Assembly: GCA_038380435.1 (NCBI GenBank)
Contig: JAWZYU010000019.1
Span: 17,261,801 to 17,325,800 of the forward strand
From: Ryuthela nishihirai
Taxonomy: Eukaryota > Arthropoda > Arachnida > Araneae > Heptathelidae
DNA length: 64,000 nt
Reading direction: 5' to 3'
In this document: piece after piece, positions 32,760 through 43,168 of the stretch
Position numbering within the stretch: the stretch's first letter is position 1
Layout: each line of letters starts with the position of its first letter
Made by a program: the position numbers and the translations under genes
The notes under the pieces: model-generated
The model's input: only the letters and a program-made list of their open reading frames with translations
Database searches by the model: none
Told to the model about the DNA's origin: nothing

Positions 32760-34560
32760 CTGAAACAAAAAAAGCTACTTAAACAGAGAATATAAAAGTT
32801 TAATAATCATTTTTGCAAGTAATGGAAGACAAATTCCTAAAATTTGAAAAATTTTAATCTGCAAGAAATTCATTTCGATGTGACAGACACTATATACATT
32901 AATAATGAATGTTAGTCTTAACTAATTAATGGATTGGATATGTCAAGTATTCAGAGTTCAATCCTTTTGTAACTAAAATGGATCTTACAGTATAAAATAT
33001 ATACTGTGTCCACAAATTCAAAGCATAAACAGCCTAAGGTAAGTATAATTGAATAGTTTTTAAGCTAATATAATGTAATAAAATGAAAAAATTCTTATGT
33101 TATTGAACATGATGTAATAAGCACAGTTCAGCTGATGAAGCCTGAGGGACATATAATTTTTTTCATCAGAGAAGACAACAAATAAGTTGGCCCACATACA
33201 ATACAGCAGGCTCTAAAAAAATCAAAGGTTTGATAATTCAGAGAAAATGGTTTTAAGCATATCTCATTAATGATGGTCCATGAGTTTGATTATTTATGTC
33301 TGCCTTTCAGTTGATTACAATGCTGGCTACAATTTTTTACCATACCAAAAGTACTGTTTGCATTGTTTCTGAATATGAGAAAGTTTGTGACACTGCACAA
33401 GTGTTTTTATCTGTTGGAAAATGTTATATGTAATCTAACATAATAACAAAATGAGTTTTGAGTGACAAAATGAATAACGTTATTGGAATTTCAAAATATT
33501 TATAATGATAAAGCATAAAGAATAACAAGAAAAATAATTTTGTTATTGTCATTGTTGTTTGTGTCAAAAACATTTATTTTATATTTTTATTTTGTAGGAT
33601 TACTTAGAAGCTTAAATTAAACATCTGCCAACTTCCACAGATGAACAATTTAACTTTTACTACCAACAACAGCCCTGCTCAATGATACATTCTTAAAGAA
33701 TTTGACTGGGAGCAGCTTTCTAGCTACCTTCATCATAATTACTGCTCAGAGAAAGGGAGATGTGATATCTAGAGACAACAGCAGCAATGATAAAGAGTTG
33801 GATGCCATTCATGCAGAAAGAAAAACAGCATTTACAATGGAGCAAATATCACATATCTACTACAATAGCCTGTGATCCTCTCAAACTCTTGGAGAAGGAA
33901 CTCTATAGGTGGGGGATTTGGGTATGGGAATAGAGAGTTGCAGGAGAGAAAGGCCATTAACCTGGATGAGACTTTTGTTTTTAACCTTCGCACTTTATTT
34001 TTATTTTCTAAACATCTTTTCCTACCAAATCCTTCCACCTCTCTTCATAGTCCGCAGAAACATTTCTATGGGACCTCCATTAAGAACAGACTATATAACA
34101 CTAAATAGGTAATAAGTCTCCAATTTTTTTACTTATACTTATTAACTAGATTTATTTTTGTGGTAATTGAATTTTGTGGCATTTTTCCAAAATAAAGAGA
34201 TAACTTTTTACAACACTTGTCATTCCAATTTAAGCCATAATAACAGAAGTATTGCATCTTTTATTAAGGATTATTTTTTGTTTCTTTTGTAACAATGTTC
34301 ATAAACAATTACAGTTTATTGCAAACATTCACATCCATCAAAGACTAGTTTTTTTTATGTTGGTCATTCAAGAATATTTCACCAGTTTTTAAATAAAGTG
34401 GTCACCTGCCATGTTTCATTTGCTTACTATTTTTACATTTGGTTTGCATAAATGAATACCAGAATTCTTGTAAGTGACAAGGAATAATGGAAAAAAATGG
34501 TTTATATTAGATATTACTCTACTAGCCATCATTTATAATAAGATGTATCATTGTGAAGCA
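32760..34560. other. Probable host intron, nothing recognised
   Basis: No SINE, transposon end or splice-bounded coding segment is visible. Frames on both strands near 33830-34112 overlap each other and are low-complexity in part, so I do not treat them as genes. Confidence 0.4.
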
Positions 34561-34562
34561 GA

Positions 34563-34923
34563 TTGGGCTGTTTTACCTCTGAGTAGAACTTTTTTGCACA
34601 CAATGGGCAAAATGGCCAGGTCAAAAGGACCCCAAGGGCTCAAAGAAGATTGGGAGGAGGGGACCAACTGGACAGCAGTTAGGAAATAGATGGTAGCCTC
34701 CAATCAAAGCTATCCAACATATTCTTTAATGTACACAGGGTATGGCTTCCCACACATTGGGCCACAGTTTAACATCACATCCAATGGACAGCAGCCTTTC
34801 CAAGCTCATCAGTATCCCCTACTGACAAAGGACAGGATAGTGATTTCGAAGAGATAAATCTCAATGCTGGCCCAGCTGGGATTCGAACTGAGCCTGGCCT
34901 GCTACCAAATGAGCCATTCCCCA
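34563..34923 (-). repeat. SINE-1 copy, diverged
   Basis: TTGGGCTGTTTTACCTCTGA at the tail, GGCCAGGTCAAAAGGACCCC in the body and GGGATTCGAACTGAGCCTGG at the head mark a SINE-1 on the minus strand. The anticodon arm has a deletion. Confidence 0.8.
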
Positions 34924-35310
34924 GTTTCTATCACCCTGAAGCAAAAATTATTTTAGATATTAGGAGTCTAATTCATTTCAATGAACAGCTTTTTCATTCA
35001 AGTGCATAAAAAACTTGGGGAAGGTATAGCTCCTTCCTCCTCAAAACTGCAGGACAGTAAAAAAAATCATAATTAGGACCTAAGAATGGATTTGTGTATG
35101 TATTGGTCTAACTAGCTCTCTATTCTATTAATTGTAAACTTCACCAGAAATAAATAAAAAATACAGATGTATAACAAAAATGAGCAAACCAAACCATGAT
35201 ATGCCACTCCATCCTGCAATTCTAAGACACTGAAAATTTTAGATTTAAGACACAAGTTTTTGTTATTCTATTACATATAAATATATTTACATACTTACAA
35301 AATTAGAGAC

Positions 35311-35515
35311 AAATTCCTCCTCAGCAACTGCTTACCGTAGAGGTCTTACAGGAACCTTATAGAATAATACATTATAGAGAACCTTTACAGAATAATACAT
35401 TATAGAGAAGATCTATAAGGAAGCCAAGACCTCAGCAGAAAGACGGCACAAGAAACATCCATCTCTTATTCAGGGTTTGAAAAGAGGTCCCTTTACATCA
35501 TAGCTAACCAAGCAT
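35311..35515 (-). repeat. SINE-2 copy, decayed, with internal duplication
   Basis: The tail (CTCCTCAGCAACTGCTTACC as its complement) and the head side (GTTAGCATGCTTGGTTAGCT on the minus strand) match SINE-2. A ~27-bp block containing AGAATAATACATTATAGAGA is present twice in tandem at about 35361-35410. Confidence 0.55.
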
Positions 35516-35793
35516 GCTAACCTTATCAGTAGTAAATAAAATGTAATTGCTACTATATTGATTTTTTTCTTCCATCTCCATTTTTCACTTTGGTGCTTCT
35601 CTTTCCCTGGAATTTAGTTTACCCCCCCCCCCACTTTTATTAAAAGAAAAAGATTTTCTAACTGTATATCAACAAAAAAAACCCTGTTATTACTCTATAA
35701 TTTCTGATGGTTTTAACTCCTCTGGTTCAATTCCTTTTGGATAAAACATCTCAATGTAGGAAAAATATTTGAAATCACTTCATTTTCTGCCTG

Positions 35794-36176
35794 GGTTGCT
35801 TTACCTCTAGGCAGCACTTTTTTTGCACACAATGGACTAAATGGCCAGGTCACAACTCTGCCATTAGTCAATCCTTCCCTAAGACTCGAAGGTCTCAGAG
35901 AGGGTTGAGGGAAGAGGACCCACTGGAACAGCTGTTGGGAGACAGATGGTAGCCTCCAGTCAAGGTTATCTGCATGTTCTTTAACATGCACAGGTTATGG
36001 CTCTCCCACACATGGGGCCATAGTTTAATATCCCATCTAATGGAATTTCCAACCTATCGGTGTCCCCTACTGACCCCCTGAGTGGAGAAAAATCTCAATA
36101 CTGGCCCAGCTGGGACTTAAACCCGGAACTGCAGATTATGAGCCTGGCATGCTACTGACTGAGTAACTCCCACCTC
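35794..36176 (-). repeat. SINE-1 copy, full length
   Basis: A full SINE-1 lies on the minus strand, flanked by a 13-bp duplication, CATTTTCTGCCTG (35781-35793) and CATTTTCAGCCTG (36177-36189). It carries a ~30-bp extra segment near 35851-35890 not shared by the other copies. Confidence 0.85.
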
Positions 36177-36551
36177 CATTTTCAGCCTGCAATTTCAGAA
36201 TAGATGTTATATAAAAATTTTAAAATTACTCTGAATTAATTGCATTGCTCTACTTTAGTAAGTGAAAGTAGTTTAGGAGTTTTGGCCAATTGTAGGATTA
36301 TATAATTTTAAATTTGTGAACATAAAAATTGAAAGAATAGATTTTTATATTTCAACTTCATTATAAAATAATTAATTTAAAAAAAGTTTGATGGAATCTG
36401 AAAATCTTATTTTTTTCAATTTTTTTTTTCTCTCAACTTTACAAATCTCTAACTTTAAAGCTGACCAAAATACCTAAACCGCACTTACTGTAGTTTTGAA
36501 GTAGGGAACAAAGATTAAACTAGAGAAATTTTAATTTTCTGCCTTTAATTT

Positions 36552-36716
36552 TGGGTTGGGACCTCTGAGCGGCACTTTTTTGCACACCATGGGCTAAATA
36601 GCCAGGTCACAAGGACCCTGAAGGCTCAGAGAAGGTTGGGGGAGAGAATCCACTGGAACAACTGTTGGGAGACAGATGGTAGCCTCCTGTCAAGACCATC
36701 CAGAGTGTTTCTGCTT
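36552..36716 (-). repeat. SINE-1 3' part
   Basis: The text from TTGGGTTGGGACCTCTGAGC to CAAGACCATCCAGAGTGTT is the 3' half of SINE-1 on the minus strand. The tRNA head is missing, and an RTE fragment follows directly. Confidence 0.8.
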
Positions 36717-36724
36717 TTAATAAC

Positions 36725-36935
36725 AAATCACAAGTTGCCATGAGCTATGGAAGTTCAATCAGAGTGTGTAATTTAGTTCTCTATACAAGGCTATCCTTGT
36801 ACTTTGCTACTGCAAGCCAATTCTAACAAGATCTTGTTTGTCATTGTCCACCCATCTCATTTTAGGTTTCCCTCTTTTTCTGAAGACATTAGGATAATGG
36901 AAAGTGCAGTTGTACTATTACTTCTCAATCTATAA
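36725..36935 (-). repeat. RTE LINE 3' end fragment
   Basis: This fragment matches 2690-2870 (complement of the polyprotein C-terminus) in CTATGGAAGTTCAATCAGA, CAATTCTAACAAGATC and CCTCTTTTTCTGAAGACATTAGG. It is older than the main copies judging from its divergence. Confidence 0.7.
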
Positions 36936-36948
36936 ATTCATTAACATA

Positions 36949-37333
36949 GGGGGCGGGGGTGGCTCAGTCGGTAGCGTGCCAGGCTCGTAATCTGTAGTTC
37001 CCAGGTTCGAGTCCCAGCTGGGTCAGCGTTGAGATTTATCTCCACAAAATTTTCCGCCCTGCCCATGGTCAGTAGGGGACACCGATGGGCTTGGAAAGTC
37101 ACCGTCCGTCGGATGTGACGTTAAGCCATGGCCCCGTGTGCAGGAGAGCCATACCCTGTGCATGTTAAAGAACACGCTGGATGGCCTTGACGGGAGGCTA
37201 CCATCTGTTTCCTAACAGCTGTCCCAGTGGGTCCCCTCCCCTAACCTTCTCTGAGCCTTCGGGGTCCATGTGACCTGGCCATTTAGCCCATGGTGTGCAA
37301 AAAAGTGCCGCTCAGAGGTAAAACAACCCAACC
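36949..37333 (+). repeat. SINE-1 copy, best preserved
   Basis: The head GGTGGCTCAGTCGGTAGCGT (A box), the anticodon loop CTCGTAA and GGTTCGAGTCCCAGCTGG (B box) form a tRNA-like structure. The loop would give anticodon CGU (Thr). A body of about 310 bp follows and ends GAGGTAAAACAACCCAAC. The flanks CATTAACATA (36939-36948) and CATTAACCATA (37334-37344) are a target duplication. The A and B boxes would act as an internal RNA polymerase III promoter. Confidence 0.9.
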
Positions 37334-37344
37334 CATTAACCATA

Positions 37345-37833
37345 ATTTCTTATGGGAAATTTAAACATCAAAAATTAAACCATGAACAAGGGGTACATTA
37401 TTCGCTTCCTTTACCTATATTTTGCCTAAAAGCGCACAAACTTTCAAAATGCCTCAGATTGTAATCTAGTTCATTATCACAGAATTTTAAACAGTCTCAT
37501 TTTTAATGACACTAATAAATAAATAAATAAATAAAGAGACTACATAGCATTAATTAAATATAACATATCAGCTGAATATGCAATGAAATTCCTATGTTTT
37601 GGCTGTTCAGTGAAGATGAGTGCATGAGTAGGTCATAAAGATTCCACGGGTTCATAATTGAGTAGTGTGAATGGGAAACTATTAAGAGATAAAACATTTC
37701 AAATAAGCCAGTCCTAAATCTAATTAAAAAATTAATGGGGATGGGAGATCAAATGACAATATCATTCCGCAATGTCATTCTTGTGTACAATTTTCTTGAT
37801 CTTAGTAATTTTCAAAAAAAATTCTTGCAAAAT
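37345..37833. other. Intergenic or intronic, nothing recognised
   Basis: AT-rich sequence with a short AAAT-type microsatellite at about 37515-37535 and no other visible feature. Confidence 0.45.
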
Positions 37834-38028
37834 ATGCATAATATATTATGGTGATTAAATTTTTTTCAATCTTTATTTGCTAAAAGTAATAACCTCTTCA
37901 TTATTTTGTATTAAATGGTTTGTGGTTTTATGGCACAATGGCAATTAAGGCCATTTGTATTAATTGGAGGGTGGGGGTGGCTCAGTTGGCCAGGCTTGTA
38001 ATCTGTAGTTCCCAGGTTTGAGCCCAGC
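37834..38028 (+). repeat. Segmental duplicate, first copy
   Basis: The sequence from ATGCATAATATATTATGGTG through the first ~60 bp of a SINE-1 repeats at 40163-40364. Both copies include the unique DNA before the SINE and the SINE head, so the SINE was present before duplication. This copy has lost seven bases (TAGCGTG) that the other keeps. Confidence 0.85.
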
Positions 38029-38340
38029 TGGGTCAGCGTCGAGATTTATCTCCGCAAAATTCCCCACCCTGCCCACAGTCAGTAGGGGACACCAATGGGC
38101 TTGGAAAGGCCACCATCCGTCGGATGGAACATTAAGCCATGGCCCCGTGTGCAGGAGAGCCATACCCTGTGCACGTTAAAGAACATGCTGGATGGCCTTG
38201 ACGGGAGGCTACGATGTCTCCCAACAGCTGTTCCAATGGGTCCCCTCCCCCAACCTTCTCTGAGCCTTCGAAGTCCATGTGACCTGGTCATTTAAGCACA
38301 TGGTGTGCAAAAAAGTGCCGCTCAGAGGTAAAACAACCCA
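37968..38340 (+). repeat. SINE-1 copy
   Basis: A near-complete SINE-1 with a short deletion in the D arm. Target duplications are ATTAATTGG (37959-37967) and ATTAACTGG (38341-38349). The body and tail match 36949-37333 closely. Confidence 0.85.
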
Positions 38341-38402
38341 ATTAACTGGTATTACCAAACTGACACAAACCACTCCATATATATTTAATAAAAGTAATAA
38401 CC

Positions 38403-38600
38403 CATCCCATGGCCGAGTGATTGGTACACTTGGCTACTGATCTAAAGGATCTGGGTTCGAGCCCTGGGTAAGGCATGGATATATTGTGCCATTTTTCTGC
38501 TGAGGTCCTGCCATCCTCTCAGACCTTCTACTTTGGCATATAAACTGACATGCTCTTGACAGACCTCTATGGCAAGCAGCTGCTTGAGGGGGTATTTATT
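38403..38600 (+). repeat. SINE-2 copy, full length
   Basis: CCATGGCCGAGTGATTGGTA (A box region), CTGGGTTCGAGCCCTGGGTA (B box), AAGGCATGGAT, CTGCTGAGGTCCTGCCATCC and the tail GGCAAGCAGCTGCTTGAGGG are in order. It ends in a T-rich GGTATTTATT stretch. Confidence 0.85.
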
Positions 38601-38959
38601 TATTTTATTTATAATAACTTCTTAATTATTTTGCATTTGTACTAAAAATATTTCATTATAATGTTGAACAAAGCAAAAGAAATTTCGATTTTGTTATAAT
38701 GAAAAATAATAGTAAATTTTTGGCTGTAATGAAAAACATAATGAAACATTTTTCATTTGCTACAACACTGGCTTTTATACATCTTATCATAAAAGTAGAC
38801 TGCATGTGGAACAATATGTGGCACAATTGGTAAGCACGACAGATTATGTGTATCTCAAAGCCACCAATGATGGTAGGTATTTCAGGCACAACCTTTACAA
38901 GTGGACCTTTTCAAGAACCAGAATCAAAATAGAAACTGACCTGTCTGAAACACATTACT

Positions 38960-39471
38960 CCAGAGTAGGTTGATGATGCCCATAGAAGTAAGGATTCAGC
39001 CTCTGATAGGATGTTATGGCCTCTGATTAGGATTATCTACCAGCTGATATAAGGTATCCTGTGCATTTGTTCATTTAGGGCTGATAACCAATAAGGCAAA
39101 TGGAAAACACAGTGGCAGATATTCCCTCAACAGAGGACCACCAGTGTAGCAAATCCAGACTCTGTAATCAAGCTCAAAGACATGAGTCAGTCCAGTGGAT
39201 TTAAAAGGTCAGGACCCTGTTAAGGTGACCACTCTTCAGCAGAGCAGAAAAAAATATGGTCATAAATGACCAAATCAGTAGACCACACTGATATGGCAGC
39301 CCTCCCTTTCAGTTTCCTCCCAGAACAGAATATCTCTTTGGAAACATATTAACAGCCTGTAACACAAGAAGACAGATTAGACTTTAGGTTCTAGGCCTGG
39401 TTATATCTGTGCATTATCAGAAAGATTGGTACACAGCTCTCCTTCCAATGTATGCCTAGCTACCATTTACA
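38960..39471 (-). repeat. RTE LINE 5' UTR fragment
   Basis: The stretch aligns with 5770-6274, the 5' UTR of copy A, from GATGCCCATAGAAG to TGCCTAGCTACCATTTAC. No coding part follows. A 5'-only remnant is unusual for LINEs, which normally lose their 5' ends, so the 3' part must have been deleted later. Confidence 0.75.
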
Positions 39472-39599
39472 AGCCCTTTAAAGTTTATGTTTAAAAACAA
39501 TGCAAATGATCCATATTTTTTTCTTCTGAATTAGAGCAGTGTTTTTAAACCCAAGATCTACTATGGATGGTGCTTGTACACTACTGTATATAAATTATG

Positions 39600-39792
39600 G
39601 AAAGTAGTTTGTGACTTAGAAAATAGTGAGAACCACTGATCTAGAAGAATAAAGTTCAAATTTCACACAAACATTATACTAGAATATACAACTCATGTAA
39701 ATTTCAATATTTTTAGCAATAGAGTCACCCCTCCCCCTCCCTTTCATTTTCAATTAAACATTTTATTTATTTATTTTTTCATTTTTTTAAAC
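39600..39792. repeat. Local duplication, first copy
   Basis: The text from GAAAGTAGTTTGTGACTTAG through CAATTAAACATTTTA is repeated at 39975-40165 with about 90 percent identity by eye. It includes GAACCACTGATCTAGAAGAA. Confidence 0.8.
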
Positions 39793-39836
39793 ATAAATGA
39801 TGTAAAGTAAAAAAAAATACATTTAACGTAGTGTGT

Positions 39837-39972
39837 AAATGGTAGGTTAGGCACACACTGGAAGGATAGCTGTGCCATAAATCCCCAGTGATGATGTATG
39901 GCACCATCCAAGCATAGCATAATAAGTTCAACTACTCCTTCTCATGGTGTCATTTTCTCTCCTGAAGGGAGA
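39837..39972 (+). repeat. RTE LINE 5' UTR start, short fragment
   Basis: GTAAATGGTAGGTTAGGCAC, ACACTGGAAGGATAGCTGTG and CAGTGATGATGTATGG match the first ~130 bp of the RTE leader at 1867-2000, in the plus sense. It lies between the two copies of the 39600 duplication. Confidence 0.6.
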
Positions 39973-39974
39973 GA

Positions 39975-40165
39975 TGGAAGTAGTTTGTCACTTAGAAAAG
40001 TGAGAACCACTGATCTAGAAGAATAAAGTTCAAATTTCACAAAACATTATACTATAATATACAACTCATGTAAATTTCAATATTTTTAGCAAGAGTCACC
40101 CCCCCCCCCCCACCTCCCTTTTCTTTTCAATTAAACATTTTAATTTTTTTTTTCTTTTTTTTATG
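39975..40165. repeat. Local duplication, second copy
   Basis: This is the second copy of 39600-39792. It has an expanded C run (13 C) at about 40089-40101. It runs straight into the second copy of the 37834 duplication. Confidence 0.8.
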
Positions 40166-40364
40166 CATAATATATTATGGTGATTAAATTTTTTCAATCT
40201 TTATTTGATAAAAGTAATAACTTCTTCATTATTTTGTATTAAATGGTTTGTGGCTTTATGGCACAATGGCAATTAAGGCCATTTGTATTAATTGGAGGGT
40301 GGGGGTGGCTCAGTTGGTAGCGTGCCAGGCTTGTAATCTGTAGTTCCCAGGTTTGAGTCCCAGC
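40163..40364 (+). repeat. Segmental duplicate, second copy, with SINE-1 head
   Basis: This repeats 37834-38028 and stops inside the SINE-1 B box, after GTTTGAGTCCCAGCT. The following sequence (TTCTCTCCCTTCTCCTGAAG) resembles 39955-39975, pointing to a rearrangement joint. Confidence 0.85.
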
Positions 40365-40898
40365 TTTCTCTCCCTTCTCCTGAAGGAAGAGAAAATGGGA
40401 GAACTGCCCTATCACTTTGCCTTATTGATCTGGTCCTATGTGCCACTTTTTCCTCCACCTCTGAGGACTAGTAAACTTTACAAGGTCATAGTGCCAACCA
40501 TTTACTCCTACAGTACTAGCAAAAAACCTTATATAACCTAAGCAAAAATTGCAAATATGAATAAAGTAACAGTTAACACATTTGTATGCAACAAAACAGC
40601 ATAAACATTTTATAACAATGCAAAATTTAATAACCAATATTTATTTTTACACATTTTTAATACACTAAGCTCTTAAGAAAATGAAAACCAAAATTGCCCA
40701 TATCTAGAAAAAAAATTAGGGGGGAGTGATAGGAAGGTCAAGAAACTCTAGCTAGGAAAAGGTAAAGGAGGGGGGAGGGGAGCAAGAGACTGGATTTCCA
40801 TTGATGTTTCCCCCTCCATTTTAGGTCTTTAAAAATTACTTACAAAATGCATGAAATATATAACATATTTTGTAACATTTTATTATTTTGTAACATTA
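40365..40898. other. Nothing recognised
   Basis: No gene or repeat recognised. A purine-rich block (GGAGGGGGGAGGGGAGC) lies near 40767-40785. Confidence 0.4.
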
Positions 40899-41032
40899 AC
40901 AAATTTAAAATGTTAGTAAAGGTAATAGAAACAAAATATATTTTGTTAGTAAAGGTAATAAAAAATGTTAGTAAAGGTAATAGAAACAAAATATATTTTG
41001 TTTCTATTACCTTTACTAACATTTTAAATTTG
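40899..41032. repeat. Near-perfect palindrome
   Basis: Positions 40962-41025 form a 64-bp palindrome with no mismatch, centred in ATATAT. The right arm extends as the reverse complement of 40899-40945 (CAAATTTAAAATGTTAGTAA), so the region holds one direct and one inverted copy of a ~45-bp unit. Confidence 0.9.
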
Positions 41033-41458
41033 ACATAGTATGGCCACTGCATGTCAACGAGATGCTAACTTTGAAGCTCTATATCTTCAAAATTAGTTTT
41101 ATGAAAAATATTTTTATGAATTTATGTGGTCGAGGATAACTTACAGGTCTCAATCAAATCTATCTAAATCTCGATTTTTAACAATATTCTTACAGTATTT
41201 ATTAGAAATTAGATAATATATAATTATAATATTATATTATTATTATTTATTATAATTTAGAAGTTTTAACCTTCATATCAACAATCTGTTCTATGAAATT
41301 TATGAAAAGAAAAATTAAATGAATTATTGGCACATACTTTTAAAATATGTAATTATTGATGAAATGGTTTGAAATAATACTTCCTCTTTCAGTTAAAATT
41401 AACTTCAAATGTCTAGCAATGCTATTGTTATATGTTCAAACTTCCATAAATCTTTAAC

Positions 41459-41591
41459 CTTCAAGGGTCACCATCAAACATAGACATTGACAAAATCCGC
41501 AATGAGAGTTCAAAGATATCAATAGATGCCATTTGCACAATACATGAAACTTCAATTTTAAAAAAAAAGATCTTATTTAAATTTTTTAATA
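41459..41591 (+). mobile_element. piggyBac-like copy H4, left end fragment
   Basis: TTTAACCTTCAAGGGTCACC and AACATAGACATTGACAAAAT, followed by AATGAGAG, match the left end of H1 at 30722-30780 with changes. It is cut by the mariner-like element. A right-hand piece may lie at 45640-45795. Confidence 0.55.
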
Positions 41592-41593
41592 TA

Positions 41594-43166
41594 CAGGGAG
41601 GTTATAATTAAACTGACATTACTCAGAGCAATGTACAGAAGGATCTATTCAACGGTCACAGCGAAAAGTGGTGGATACCTTAATAAGAACATGGGGTAGA
41701 GAATTTGCGAAAAAAATAGTGTCACCAGATGGCATGGGTGCACTAAAACCGTGGTAGAACATGCTAATTTCTCATGACATTACAGCAAATCACATGTGAG
41801 AGTCACATGAGGTACACTATAAAATGTGATGTCTTCCCTGTAATCTCTAGAAGGAACCATGGATATCTGCATGAAGGAATGAGCTTTGCTAGTGAAACTC
41901 TTTTACCAAAATGGTAGTAATGCCGCTGCTGCATTATGCGAATATCATCGTCTGAAAGATATAAGGAAAGAACCTTTGTCGCTAAATGGACTGAAGAATA
42001 TGATACAGAAATTCAAAGGAGCAGGCAAGTTGGGTGTGGATCTGGGTAAAGGCTGGCAGCCTGTTGCAGAAAGCAATGTGAAAGACATTGCACTTACCAT
42101 TGCAGAAATCCAGTTGCAATCGGAGCTACCCATAGTTAGTGCAAGACAGGTATCCTGGCAACTGCAATTTCTGTGGTCAACTGTTCACCAATTATATGGT
42201 CCATCCTGAAATGGTATCCTTATAAAATTCATAGGGTGCAGAAGCTGCAACCACGTGACCCTGAACAGCACACCGACTTCGCTTTGCAATTTCTGGCGAG
42301 GATGTAGCCTTTGACAGCATGTGGCCTTCGAAAGTCTTATGGACCAATGAGGCGCATTTTTCCCTACATGGAGCAGTGAATACACACAACTGCCAAATAT
42401 GGGGACCTACACATCCACATGCTGTGCGTGATGTGTCCCTACACTCCGATTCTGTAACTGTATGGTGTGGGTTTACTACAAATTTTATAATCATACAATT
42501 TTTAGTTGAGGAGATCATGCCTCAAGGCCCTGTCTGTCGATTGGTAAATGGACCACATTACACAGATCTTCTCTGCTGCAAGATTATTCCGACTTAGCAA
42601 GAAAGATATTGCTTAGACTCCATAATCTTCATGCAGGATAGGGCGCACCCCATACTGCATGTATGACAACACAATTGTTGCGTACCACATTTGGTGAGGA
42701 CAGCATAATTTCTCAAATGTTTTCCAATGATTGGCCACCACATTCTCCCAATCAAAGCCCATGCAATTTTTTGTTATGGGGTTATTTGAAAAGCTGAGTT
42801 TACAAGGCAATGTTGAATCACTTGCTGAACTGAAGGCAAGAATAACACAGCATGTTGCAGCCAATACCCAAGATATGTTTCAAGCAACTGTGGACCATGC
42901 TGTATTATGTTTCCAGCACATTTTGCATACGAATGGTTCACATATTGAGAATCTTGATTTATAAACTAAAGGTTATGTTTGTCCAACTTGGTATTTTCTT
43001 TATTTTAGTGCACCCATGCCACCTGGTGGTACTAACTTTTTTTTATTCGCAAATTCTCTACCCCATGTTCTTATTAAAAAGTAGCCACCACTTTTCACTG
43101 TGATCCATCGAGTAGATTCTTCTCTACATCATTCTGAGTAATGTCAGTTTAATTATAACCACCCTG
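41594..43166 (+). mobile_element. Mariner-like transposon with ~160-bp inverted ends
   Basis: Both ends read CAGGG(A/T)GGTTATAATTAAAC inward and stay complementary for about 160 bp, through AAGAACATGGGGTAGAGAAT and GGCATGGGTGCACTAAAA. TA flanks both sides (41592-41593 and 43167-43168). The element is 1573 bp and holds a broken transposase. Confidence 0.88.
41886..42964 (+). pseudogene. Mariner-like transposase
   Basis: The first frame reads LVKLFYQNGSNAAAALCEYH and GLKNMIQKFKGAGKLGV, a helix-turn-helix DNA-binding part. After frameshifts come VLWTNEAHFSLHGAVNTHN (first catalytic position Asn instead of Asp), MQDRAHPIL (second Asp) and WPPHSPNQSPCNFLLWGYL (third position Asn). The end, HILHTNGSHIENLDL, closes the family pattern. 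The WGYLK and SPC-F-LW blocks are those of mariner-type enzymes. Two of three catalytic acids are replaced and the frame is shifted, so it is inactive. Confidence 0.82.
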
Positions 43167-43168
43167 TA

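Noticed and set aside
33832..34112. Overlapping frames of 67-78 codons on both strands
   Set aside because: They mirror each other, have no recognisable domain and no splice context that joins the host exons.
36952..37021. tRNA-like fold that could be called a tRNA-Thr gene
   Set aside because: It is the head of a repeated SINE, is flanked by target duplications and lacks a proper paired acceptor stem.
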